Shown piece after piece: positions 53,504-61,225 of a DNA stretch of 64,000 bases (its first letter is position 1; every line of letters begins with the position of its first letter). This DNA comes from an uncultured Olleya sp. (GTDB lineage Bacteria; Bacteroidota; Bacteroidia; Flavobacteriales; Flavobacteriaceae). The notes under the pieces were generated by a model. That model ran no database searches. It was not told the DNA's origin and was given only the letters and a program-made list of their open reading frames with translations. A program made the translations under genes and the position numbers. The DNA lies in contig CANNFD010000001.1 of assembly GCA_947503885.1 (NCBI GenBank), forward strand, positions 310,001-374,000, written 5' to 3'.

Positions 53504-54703
53504 ATGAAATTTAAACCAGCAAACAATATTCAGGATTTACAATACTTTGGAGAATTTGGAGGAGTAAACCCTTCTATATCAGACTCTTCAACCTACACTT
53601 TTTTATCAGCAAAAACTATGTTTGACACCTTTGAAGGTAATACAGACGGGTGCTACTTATATTCTAGACACTCTACCCCTTCTAATTTATATTTAGGCGA
53701 GGCTTTAGCTGCTATGGAAGGTACTGAAACGGCTAATGTTACAGCATCAGGGATGGGAGCGATCACTCCGGTTTTAATGCAATTATGTGGTGCTGGCGAT
53801 CATATTGTATCTAGTCGTACTATTTATGGGGGGACCTATGCTTTTTTAAAAAACTTTACTCCTAGATTTGGTATTGACACCAGTTTTGTGGACATCACTA
53901 AACTAGAGGTTGTAGAAGCTGCAATCACACCAAAAACTAAAGTATTGTATTGCGAGTCTGTAAGCAACCCTTTATTAGAGGTAGCTGACATTAAAGGTTT
54001 ATCTGCTTTAGCTAAAAAACACAACCTTACATTGGTTGTAGATAACACCTTTTCGCCATTATCAATATCTCCTGCACAATTAGGAGCAGACGTTGTCATA
54101 CACAGTTTAACTAAGTTTATTAATGGTTCAAGCGATACTGTTGGAGGTGTCGTATGTGGGACTCAAGCTTTTATAAATGACCTACGTAGTGTTAACGATG
54201 GGGCATGTATGCTATTAGGAAGTACTATGGACAGCTTACGCGCTGCTTCCATTTTAAAAAACTTACGCACTTTACATATCAGAATGCAACAACATAGTGT
54301 AAATGCAACCTATTTAGCTGAAAAATTTGAAGGCCTAGGTCTTAAAACAGTCTATCCAGGTTTACAATCACACCCATCACATGATTTATTTAAAAGCATG
54401 ATGAATGATAAGTATGGTTTTGGAGGCATGTTAACCATTGATGTTGGATCAATGGATAAAGCCAATGCGTTGATGGAGCTTATGCAAGAAAAAAACTTAG
54501 GGTATTTAGCAGTAAGTTTAGGATTTTACAAAACCCTATTCTCTGCTCCAGGAAGCTCTACCTCTTCCGAGATACCTGAAGACGAACAAAAAGAAATGGG
54601 ACTAAGCGATGGTTTAATTAGATTTTCAATTGGACTAGATGCAGATATAGAACGTACTTATCAAATGATGAAAGCGTGTATGGAAAAGCTAAATATTATT
54701 TAG
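53504..54703 (+). CDS. Cys/Met-metabolism PLP enzyme, methionine gamma-lyase-like
   Basis: I chose ATG 53504; an upstream in-frame start at 53447 adds 19 residues of low quality. The 399-residue fold type I enzyme has SRHSTPSNLYLGEALAAMEG, the PLP aspartate in VVDNTFSP (Asp180) and the PLP lysine Lys204 in SLTKFINGSSDTVGG. It belongs to the family of cystathionine gamma-synthase, O-acetylhomoserine sulfhydrylase and methionine gamma-lyase. The exact reaction is uncertain because the family differs in few residues. Its Lrp-type regulator is divergent, suggesting amino-acid-responsive catabolism. A terminator follows. Confidence 0.88.
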   Translation: MKFKPANNIQDLQYFGEFGGVNPSISDSSTYTFLSAKTMFDTFEGNTDGCYLYSRHSTPSNLYLGEALAAMEGTETANVTASGMGAITPVLMQLCGAGDHIVSSRTIYGGTYAFLKNFTPRFGIDTSFVDITKLEVVEAAITPKTKVLYCESVSNPLLEVADIKGLSALAKKHNLTLVVDNTFSPLSISPAQLGADVVIHSLTKFINGSSDTVGGVVCGTQAFINDLRSVNDGACMLLGSTMDSLRAASILKNLRTLHIRMQQHSVNATYLAEKFEGLGLKTVYPGLQSHPSHDLFKSMMNDKYGFGGMLTIDVGSMDKANALMELMQEKNLGYLAVSLGFYKTLFSAPGSSTSSEIPEDEQKEMGLSDGLIRFSIGLDADIERTYQMMKACMEKLNII

Positions 54704-54725
54704 TTTTTAATACATAAAACAACTA

Positions 54726-54758
54726 AAGGTTTAGCTTAGGCTAAGCCTTTTTTTTTAT
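54726..54758 (+). terminator. Intrinsic terminator
   Basis: Stem AAGGTTTAGC/GCTAAGCCTT (one G-T pair) with a 4-nt loop is followed by T-rich sequence. It ends the PLP-enzyme gene. Confidence 0.85.
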
Positions 54759-54875
54759 TCCCAATTGAGTTATTAAGTTACAAACACCTTATAAGTCGCT
54801 AATTTACAGTGCAGAATACAATTTGCATAACATCTTGTAAAATCGTAACATTACATATCCAAAAAAACTAACTAA

Positions 54876-56339
54876 ATGCAAGACGACAATCTTTCGGAAA
54901 TAGAAACCCAAGATCAAACCATAATAGAAAATAAAGAACTAAACATTTGGGAAGCATTAATTCCGGTTATCCTATTAATGGGGATGTTAGCTTACAACAT
55001 ATTTGTTGCAGATGGTGAAGCTTTAGGAACCTATTCTAATCAATTTATTTTATTAATTGCAGGTGTCATTGCAGCTATTGTTGGCTTTTTTAATAAAGTT
55101 AACTATAGGCTAATGCTAAAAGAAGTTTGGGAAAACTTGCAAAGTGTTTTTGTACCCATTCTTATATTATTTTTAGTTGGGGCATTGGCAGGAACTTGGC
55201 TAGTTAGTGGTGTAATACCTGCTATGGTATATTATGGATTACAAGTATTAAATCCAACAATATTTTTACCAGCATCTGTTATAATATGTGCTATCATCTC
55301 AATTGCTACCGGAAGCTCTTGGACTACCTCTGCAACGGTTGGTATCGCACTAATTGGTATTGGTACTGCTTTAGGCATTAACCCAGGTATGATTGCAGGA
55401 GCTGTAATTTCTGGAGCCTATTTTGGTGATAAAATGTCACCTTTAAGTGACACTACAAACTTAGCACCTGCTATGGCTGGAACAGATTTATTTACCCATA
55501 TTAAATATATGAGTTTTACTACAATACCTACAATAGTTATCACTTTAATAGTGTTTTCTATTATTAGTGCTACAATTGATACTACTGGTAGTGCGGATGT
55601 AAGTGGTTTATTAACAAGCATCAAAAACACATTTAATATTACACCGTTATTATTTATTGTACCTGTAGCTGTTATTGTTTTAATTCTATTTAAAACAAAA
55701 CCTTTAATCGCTTTAGTAACCGGTGTATTACTTGCTGCTGCTTTTGCCTTTATCTTTCAATCCGAGGTTTTAGCAAGTATATCAGATACTAATATTTCAG
55801 CAGTTATAAATGCTATTTTTACAGACACTCAAATCACTACAGACAACGACAAACTTAACGACCTATTTAGCTCTGGTGGGATGCAAGGGATGCTTTGGAC
55901 TATCTTATTAATTTGTTGCGCAATGGTTTTTGGTGGAACAATGGATGCAATTGGTGCCTTATCCCGAATTACAAGAGAGCTATTAAAACTAGCCACTACA
56001 GTCTTTGGCTTATTTGCAAGTACAGTAATTAGCTGTTTAGGCTTAAACGTAATTGCATCAGACCAATATTTGGCTTTAGTAATTCCTGGAAAGATGTTTA
56101 AAAAAGCTTATCAAGATAAAGGATTAGCACCAGAAAACTTAAGTCGTACCTTAGAAGATTCTGGTACAGTAACCTCTGTACTAATTCCATGGAATACCTG
56201 CGGAGCTTATCAATCAGGAGTTTTAGGTGTTGGTGTTGGCGAGTATTTTATCTACGCTATTTTTAACTGGCTAAGCCCTTTTACAACATTATTTTTCGCT
56301 GCTTTAAACATCAAAATCAGACAACTAAAAAACAAATAA
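54876..56339 (+). CDS. nhaC: Na+/H+ antiporter, NhaC family
   Basis: The 487-residue protein has about 12 membrane helices and the NhaC signatures SIATGSSWTTSATVGIALIGIG, GAYFGDKMSPLSDTTNLAPAMAGTDLFTHI and, near the C-terminus, GLNVIASDQYLALVIPGKMFKKAY and SVLIPWNTCGAYQSGVLGV. It exchanges sodium for protons across the cytoplasmic membrane, as expected for a marine organism. A short acidic N-terminus precedes helix 1. It is a single-gene unit with its own terminator. No -7 box with the exact consensus was found upstream; the nearest is TACAATTTG, one base too long. Confidence 0.93.
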   Translation: MQDDNLSEIETQDQTIIENKELNIWEALIPVILLMGMLAYNIFVADGEALGTYSNQFILLIAGVIAAIVGFFNKVNYRLMLKEVWENLQSVFVPILILFLVGALAGTWLVSGVIPAMVYYGLQVLNPTIFLPASVIICAIISIATGSSWTTSATVGIALIGIGTALGINPGMIAGAVISGAYFGDKMSPLSDTTNLAPAMAGTDLFTHIKYMSFTTIPTIVITLIVFSIISATIDTTGSADVSGLLTSIKNTFNITPLLFIVPVAVIVLILFKTKPLIALVTGVLLAAAFAFIFQSEVLASISDTNISAVINAIFTDTQITTDNDKLNDLFSSGGMQGMLWTILLICCAMVFGGTMDAIGALSRITRELLKLATTVFGLFASTVISCLGLNVIASDQYLALVIPGKMFKKAYQDKGLAPENLSRTLEDSGTVTSVLIPWNTCGAYQSGVLGVGVGEYFIYAIFNWLSPFTTLFFAALNIKIRQLKNK

Positions 56340-56382
56340 CTGCAAATTATCATTTTGCACGCTTACTATAACTATAATTTAT

Positions 56383-56421
56383 AGCCTAATAAGATTTAAA
56401 GATTTTATTAGGCTTGTTTTA
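56383..56421 (+). terminator. Intrinsic terminator of nhaC
   Basis: Perfect 10-bp stem AGCCTAATAA/TTATTAGGCT, with wobble extension around the loop, is followed by TGTTTTATT. It runs directly into the -33 box of the peroxiredoxin promoter, so the terminator and next promoter are packed together. Confidence 0.75.
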
Positions 56422-56443
56422 TTAAAATACTACTGTATTTTTG
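56414..56443 (+). promoter_or_regulatory. Consensus Bacteroidota promoter of the peroxiredoxin operon
   Basis: A -33 TTG (56414-56416) and -7 TATTTTTG (56436-56443) are separated by 19 nt, the full consensus and the best promoter in the window. The start codon is 45 nt downstream. Confidence 0.75.
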
Positions 56444-56487
56444 TTATCAGAAAAACAATATATTAATTAATAAAAAACGATAAACAA

Positions 56488-57126
56488 ATGGCATTAGTAG
56501 GAAAACAATTCCCAGATTTAAATGTAGACGCAATGAACGAAATGGGTGACACTTTTAAAGTAAACGTTCTTGAAGAAGCAAAAAACAACAATAAAAAAGT
56601 AGTATTATTCTGGTACCCTAAAGATTTCACTTTTGTTTGCCCAACAGAATTACACGCTTTTGAAGCTGCTAAAGAAGAGTTTGCAAAAAGAAACACAATA
56701 GTAATTGGTGCTTCATGTGATACTCCAGAGGTACACTTTGCATGGTTAAATACTCCAAAAGATAACGGTGGTATCGAAGGTGTAACTTACCCAATCCTTG
56801 CAGACAGTAACAGAAACTTATCAAGCATTTTAGGGATTTTAGATATCTCTAACGAAACTTACGATGAAGAAACTGGAACTGTACAGGTTGAAGGTGACAA
56901 TGTAACATACCGAGCAACTTATATTATTGACGAGGATGGAATCATCCAACACGAAAGTGTTAACAACATGCCATTAGGTAGAAATGTTGGAGAATACTTA
57001 CGCATTGTAGATGCATTAACTCACGTTCAAGAAAAAGGAGAAGTTTGTCCAGCTAACTGGGAACAAGGTAAAGACGCAATGCAAGCTAACGCTAAAGATA
57101 CTGCAGCTTATTTAGCTTCTCACTAA
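56488..57126 (+). CDS. Typical 2-Cys peroxiredoxin (AhpC/Prx1 type)
   Basis: The 212-residue protein has the peroxidatic Cys51 in FTFVCPTELHAF, the catalytic DTPEVHFAW region, and the resolving Cys187 in GEVCPANW. Length and motifs are those of AhpC-type typical 2-Cys peroxiredoxins. It reduces H2O2 and alkyl hydroperoxides in the cytoplasm. AhpF is absent; instead a thioredoxin-like gene follows 16 bp later and is the likely electron donor. The operon has the strongest promoter of the window, consistent with an abundant protein. Confidence 0.95.
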   Translation: MALVGKQFPDLNVDAMNEMGDTFKVNVLEEAKNNNKKVVLFWYPKDFTFVCPTELHAFEAAKEEFAKRNTIVIGASCDTPEVHFAWLNTPKDNGGIEGVTYPILADSNRNLSSILGILDISNETYDEETGTVQVEGDNVTYRATYIIDEDGIIQHESVNNMPLGRNVGEYLRIVDALTHVQEKGEVCPANWEQGKDAMQANAKDTAAYLASH

Positions 57127-57142
57127 TAAAAAAACTAATATT

Positions 57143-57451
57143 ATGATACAAGAATTAAGTCAAGATAATCTAAGCGAAATTATTGCAAATAACGACACTG
57201 TAGTCGTGCAATATTCTGCAACATGGTGTGGTAACTGTCGTATTATGAAACCAAAAGTTAAGAAATTAGCTGGCGAGTTAGAAAATATAACGTTTGTTAT
57301 CGCTGACGCGGAAAAATTTCCAGAGTCAAGAAAATTAGCTACTGTAGATAATTTACCAACTTTTGCAGCTTTTAAAGACGGAAAATTTGTAAATCAAACA
57401 CAGACTAACAAATTTGACGTTTTAAAAGCATTAGTTGACGAAGTAGCATAA
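57143..57451 (+). CDS. Thioredoxin-fold protein with WCGNC active site
   Basis: The 102-residue cytoplasmic protein is a single thioredoxin domain with active site WCGNC (Cys29, Cys32) in place of WCGPC, and the cis-proline region DNLPTFAAFKDG. The loss of the middle proline normally raises the redox potential. Its position between the peroxiredoxin and DUF6952 genes suggests it serves that peroxiredoxin. I recall this trio as conserved in flavobacteria. The downstream gap holds a palindrome copy. Confidence 0.9.
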   Translation: MIQELSQDNLSEIIANNDTVVVQYSATWCGNCRIMKPKVKKLAGELENITFVIADAEKFPESRKLATVDNLPTFAAFKDGKFVNQTQTNKFDVLKALVDEVA

Positions 57452-57467
57452 TACATAACACCAATTT

Positions 57468-57482
57468 TCGCTTTAGCGGAAA
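57468..57482. repeat. Dispersed palindrome, copy 9 (after the thioredoxin-like gene)
   Basis: TTCGCTTTAGCGGAA and on to A; the minus strand is TTTCCGCTAAAGCGAA. It lies in the 49-bp gap between the thioredoxin-like and DUF6952 genes. It is a variant with TAAA in the loop. Confidence 0.55.
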
Positions 57483-57500
57483 TTATAAATACAAATAGCA

Positions 57501-57758
57501 ATGAAATTACCAATAATAAAACACTTAACTCAATTTATTGAAGACAATGACGAAGATTATATCATCGAAACCATTGAAACTTTAGAAGCCTTAACGGAAG
57601 TATCTTCTTTAAAAGATGAAGAGCTAGACGTTATTGGAGAGCTAATCTCTAACATGTATGGCGCAATTGAAGTTAACAAAATGATTAAAGAAGGAGCTTC
57701 TAAAAAAGAGGCAACTAATAACTTTATGAAACGTGTTTTAGGTTCTATTGACAAGTAA
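57501..57758 (+). CDS. DUF6952 family protein
   Basis: The 85-residue acidic, helical protein (MKLPIIKHLTQFIEDND, ETLEALTEVSSLKDEELDVIGELISNMYGAIEV) matches the small DUF6952 family as I remember it. It has no signal peptide, membrane helix, cysteine or known active site. It is the last gene of the peroxiredoxin-thioredoxin operon, 49 bp after the thioredoxin-like gene, and a 13-bp stem terminator follows. The conserved position suggests a role in peroxide defence or in regulation of the partner proteins, unproven. Confidence 0.75.
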   Translation: MKLPIIKHLTQFIEDNDEDYIIETIETLEALTEVSSLKDEELDVIGELISNMYGAIEVNKMIKEGASKKEATNNFMKRVLGSIDK

Positions 57759-57784
57759 TTGAAAAATAAAATTAGTATTTATTA

Positions 57785-57821
57785 AAAGCCACTTTGCTAT
57801 CGCAAAGTGGCTTTTTTTTTT
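57785..57821 (+). terminator. Intrinsic terminator of the peroxiredoxin operon
   Basis: Perfect 13-bp stem AAAGCCACTTTGC/GCAAAGTGGCTTT with TATC loop is followed by a T-run. It is the strongest terminator in the window. Confidence 0.9.
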
Positions 57822-57957
57822 ACTTAAACAACAACTAACTAGTAATTCTAAAATGTGGCATCTTCTTACTTTTACACCTTCTTTGTTAAATATTATATTA
57901 ACTTGTAGCATCAGTAACACATAACAAGACAAAGTGTATTGACACATATACACCTCT

Positions 57958-57965
57958 TAACTTTG
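57958..57965 (+). promoter_or_regulatory. Putative -7 element
   Basis: TAACTTTG matches TAnnTTTG exactly, 18 nt before the ATG at 57984. A TTG lies about 16 nt upstream, a little close. Confidence 0.5.
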
Positions 57966-57983
57966 TGCATTAAATAATTACTC

Positions 57984-58919
57984 ATGAAAATAAATTACTC
58001 CTATATAGTACCTTTTATAGTCCTAGTGTTTGCTTCATGTTCTTCTAACGATCTTCCTTCAACTACTAACACTAATACGCTATATCCTGAGTTTAATGCT
58101 GAGATTGAAGTACAAATTAACGGATGGTCTCTTGATGCTATGGAACCCTTTATTTCTCCAAACGGAAACTATTTATTTTTCAATAATTTAAATGACGGTA
58201 TAAATACAAAGCTATATTATGCAACTAGAGTTAACGATTCCACTTTTAATTATGTTGGAGAGCTAACCGGTGCTAATCAAGCAGCAACTCCCCATTTAGA
58301 TGCAGTTGCAGACATGGATCAAAACGGAAACTTTTATTGGACATCAACCAGAGACTACCCTAACCAGCTAAACAATCTTTTTCATGGCAACTTTAATGCA
58401 GGAAACATTACTACTATTGGAAGAGTACAAGGAGACTTTAATATGGACACACCTGGTTGGCTAGTAATGGATCATGGAATAAGTCTTGACGGAGAAGAAT
58501 TATATTTTATAAACGCAAGATTAGACAATGCTAATTGTGTTGGTCCTTGCGAAACGGTAATGGGTGTTGCACAAAAAGTAAACCCTTCAACATTTAATAC
58601 ACATCCAAATACTGCTACAATCTTACAAAATGTTTTGGACCCCAATTATATTTATTATGCGCCTTGTATAAGTAGTGACAATCTTGAATTGTATTACACT
58701 AGATATTTTAAAGGTGAGATTACATCAAATACTAATTTTGAAATATGTGTCGCAGTAAGAAACAGTCGCACTTCAGCGTTTTCGACACCTAAGGTACTAT
58801 TCTCAAAAACGATTTCAAATTTAGTAGAAGCGCCAACGCTTACTATAGATAAAAACATCATGTACTACCACCAAAAAACTACAGATTCTCATAAAATAAT
58901 GATGAGATACCGAAAATAA
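57984..58919 (+). CDS. WD40/TolB-like beta-propeller lipoprotein
   Basis: The 311-residue protein has a lipoprotein signal (IVLVFASCSS, Cys19). It then has repeated beta segments of the PD40 type: EPFISPNGNYLFFNN, NGNFYWTSTRDYPNQLNN, DHGISLDGEELYFINARLD, APCISSDNLELYYTRYF and APTLTIDKNIMYYHQ. These form a beta-propeller. No catalytic residues are recognisable. It is followed 46 bp later by another propeller lipoprotein on the same strand, so the two are likely co-transcribed. Located in the cell envelope; function unknown. Confidence 0.8.
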   Translation: MKINYSYIVPFIVLVFASCSSNDLPSTTNTNTLYPEFNAEIEVQINGWSLDAMEPFISPNGNYLFFNNLNDGINTKLYYATRVNDSTFNYVGELTGANQAATPHLDAVADMDQNGNFYWTSTRDYPNQLNNLFHGNFNAGNITTIGRVQGDFNMDTPGWLVMDHGISLDGEELYFINARLDNANCVGPCETVMGVAQKVNPSTFNTHPNTATILQNVLDPNYIYYAPCISSDNLELYYTRYFKGEITSNTNFEICVAVRNSRTSAFSTPKVLFSKTISNLVEAPTLTIDKNIMYYHQKTTDSHKIMMRYRK

Positions 58920-58965
58920 TTACGCAAAAAATAACCACAGCTTAAAAAGCACCAATTAAAATAAA

Positions 58966-60036
58966 ATGAATAGAATATATTGCTATTTACCAGTCGCTTT
59001 ATTAGTTACCATTTTGATTTTAACATCTTCTTGTAAAGGACAAGTTAAACAACCTAATACGACTAAAAGCCAAAATATAACTATCAAATATGACGACAGA
59101 GATGTAGTAACAAATGGCTATTTGGATAGTTCAGGAAATATGTGGTTCTCTACTTTAAGAGAAGGGGTTTTTAAGTATGATGGTAAAACCTTTACTAATT
59201 TTACTACTAAAGATGGCTTGTGTTCTAACAAAATAAACTCGGTAATCGAAGACAATAATGGCAAAATATGGTTTGCGACTTCCAAAGGATTGTGTAATTA
59301 TGATGGTAAGGATTTTACTAATTTTCCGCTTCCTCAAAAACATACTCCAAATACATCACCAGACACAGGCTTACCAAGTAGAAACACTCAAGAAGTACTA
59401 TCACTAATACAAGATAAAAAAGGTCACTTTTGGCTTGGAACAATTTCGGGTGGCGCATACCGGTTTGACGGAAAAACATTTATTTCATTTTTAAGATACG
59501 ACGGTCGTATTCATCCTGATGACAAGGTTTATAATAACTGCATCCAAAGTATAGTAGAAGACAATTCCGGAAATATTTGGTTTACTTCAATGACACATGG
59601 TGGAATAAGTCGATATGACGGAAAAACAGTCACTCATTTTACAAAACAAGATGGACTTTCTGATGATATGATTTTTTCAAGCTTTAAAGATGATAAAGGC
59701 AACCTTTGGTTTGGAACTTTAGACAACGGTTTAATTTCTTATAAAAATGGAATTTTTAACAACTATAAGGAAAAAGATTGGCAAAACATATCTTGCTTTT
59801 ATCAAGACAAGACAGGCAAACTCTGGGTAGGTAGCTTTAGAGAAAGTACCGTTTCTTGGTTTGAGGGTAACAAATTTACTCCAGTACCATTTGATAAAAC
59901 CCAAAAACTTGTTGAAATACGATTTATAACAGAGGACAATATTGGAAACATATGGTTTGGTGGTAGATATGGTGTTTTATACCGCTATGACGGAAAAGAG
60001 CTTAAAGACTTTACACAACTAAAAACAAACCTCTAA
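58966..60036 (+). CDS. Seven-bladed two-component-regulator propeller lipoprotein
   Basis: The 356-residue protein has a lipobox (LTSSC, Cys23) followed by seven repeats of the form D--G-(I/L/M)WF-T---G--(K/R)(Y/F)DGK-(F/T)T-F (Reg_prop type), enough for one closed seven-bladed propeller. The usual partners of such propellers, a membrane helix with kinase domain, are absent: the protein ends after the seventh blade. It should therefore be a free envelope sensor or binding protein. It has no operon partner with a receiver or kinase domain in the window. Ligand unknown. Confidence 0.85.
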   Translation: MNRIYCYLPVALLVTILILTSSCKGQVKQPNTTKSQNITIKYDDRDVVTNGYLDSSGNMWFSTLREGVFKYDGKTFTNFTTKDGLCSNKINSVIEDNNGKIWFATSKGLCNYDGKDFTNFPLPQKHTPNTSPDTGLPSRNTQEVLSLIQDKKGHFWLGTISGGAYRFDGKTFISFLRYDGRIHPDDKVYNNCIQSIVEDNSGNIWFTSMTHGGISRYDGKTVTHFTKQDGLSDDMIFSSFKDDKGNLWFGTLDNGLISYKNGIFNNYKEKDWQNISCFYQDKTGKLWVGSFRESTVSWFEGNKFTPVPFDKTQKLVEIRFITEDNIGNIWFGGRYGVLYRYDGKELKDFTQLKTNL

Positions 60037-60049
60037 TTAATAAAAAACC

Positions 60050-60069
60050 AAGTTTATAACTTTTTTTTT
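60050..60069 (+). terminator. Weak intrinsic terminator candidate
   Basis: AAGTT/AACTT with a 3-nt loop is followed by nine T after the propeller gene. The stem is short. Confidence 0.35.
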
Positions 60070-60240
60070 ATTCTGCTTTAGCATTACTCCTATCTAACCT
60101 ACTCATTATTAGTTATAATTATATATCTATTTAAAAAAATAAATATAGCCAAAACCCGCTTACTAACACGACATCACTTTTATAGTATTTCTAAGTTTTA
60201 AATTGCTTAACTTTATGTATTAAAATTTTGCTAAGTCTAA

Positions 60241-60269
60241 TTGACAAACAGCATTATTGATTATTTTTA
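60241..60269 (+). promoter_or_regulatory. Promoter candidate of tpx
   Basis: TTG at 60241-60243 and TATTTTTA at 60262-60269 (one mismatch to TAnnTTTG) are separated by 18 nt. The start codon is 27 nt downstream. Confidence 0.5.
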
Positions 60270-60296
60270 CTACATATATAATTAAAACTAATAAAA

Positions 60297-60803
60297 ATGG
60301 CTAAAATAACATTAGGAGGCGACCCAGTAGAAACAGTAGGTAATTTACCAAAAGTTGGGGACAAAGCGCCAAACATTACCTTAACAGTAAGCGACTTATC
60401 ATCGCAACAAATATCTGACTTTGAAGGTCATAAAGTAATTTTAAACATCTTCCCTAGCGTAGACACAGGGACCTGTGCGGCTTCTGTTAGAGCCTTTAAT
60501 AAGGAAGCTGCAGAAATGGAAAACACAAAAGTATTATGCATTTCAAGAGACTTACCATTTGCTCAAGCGCGTTTTTGCGGTGCAGAAGGGATTGATAACG
60601 TTATGATGCTTTCCGATTATAAATCAGGAGCATTTGGTAAAGCTTACGGACTAGAAATTGCTTCTGGTGCTTTTGAAGGTTTACACTCTAGATGCGTTGT
60701 GGTCTTAGACGAAAATGGAATTGTTAAATACACAGAGCAAGTACCTGAAGTGGCTGACGAACCTAATTATAAAGCGTCACTTTACGCATTATTAGATGAG
60801 TAA
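60297..60803 (+). CDS. tpx: Thiol peroxidase (Tpx)
   Basis: The 168-residue atypical 2-Cys peroxiredoxin has FPSVDTGTCAASVRAFN with the peroxidatic Cys60 and RDLPFAQARFCGAEGI with the resolving Cys94, at the same positions as in E. coli Tpx. The usual proline before the peroxidatic threonine is glycine here (DTGTC for DTPTC). It reduces lipid hydroperoxides and H2O2 in the cytoplasm using thioredoxin. Its stop overlaps the dgkA start by 8 bp (ATGAGTAA). Confidence 0.95.
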   Translation: MAKITLGGDPVETVGNLPKVGDKAPNITLTVSDLSSQQISDFEGHKVILNIFPSVDTGTCAASVRAFNKEAAEMENTKVLCISRDLPFAQARFCGAEGIDNVMMLSDYKSGAFGKAYGLEIASGAFEGLHSRCVVVLDENGIVKYTEQVPEVADEPNYKASLYALLDE

Positions 60804-61164
60804 AAAAGACCCCTTTATTATAAACCGTTTAAAAAGTATAGGGTATGCCTTTAAAGGCATGCTCTTTCTTTTAAAAACGGAAGCTAGCATAAAAATCCAA
60901 TTTTGTATTGCAATTATAGTAACCATCGCTGGTCTATATTATAATATATCAAATACCGAATGGATCATGCAATGCTTTGCTATTGGCTTAGTCATGAGTA
61001 TTGAAGGTGTCAATACTGCTATTGAGGCTATTGCAGACTTTGTGCATCCTGAGTATCATCAAAAAATCGGTATTATTAAAGACGTTGCTGCAGGCGCAGT
61101 TTTTATAGCAGCATTAGCAGCTTCTACTATCGGGCTGTTTATTTATATTCCTAAGATATTTTAA
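60796..61164 (+). CDS. dgkA: Diacylglycerol/undecaprenol kinase (DgkA family)
   Basis: The 122-residue protein has three membrane helices and the family motif IEGVNTAIEAIADFV with catalytic and metal-binding glutamates, followed by KDVAAGAVFIAALAA. It phosphorylates a lipid alcohol; in Gram-negatives this is diacylglycerol and in Gram-positives undecaprenol. Which applies here is undecided. Translationally coupled to tpx, and 61 bp before ftsK on the same strand. Confidence 0.92.
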   Translation: MSKKDPFIINRLKSIGYAFKGMLFLLKTEASIKIQFCIAIIVTIAGLYYNISNTEWIMQCFAIGLVMSIEGVNTAIEAIADFVHPEYHQKIGIIKDVAAGAVFIAALAASTIGLFIYIPKIF

Positions 61165-61225
61165 ACAATTATCCGTTAGGATAAACGTTAACTATTTGTA
61201 TTTTTACGCAAATTAAATCCCAATA

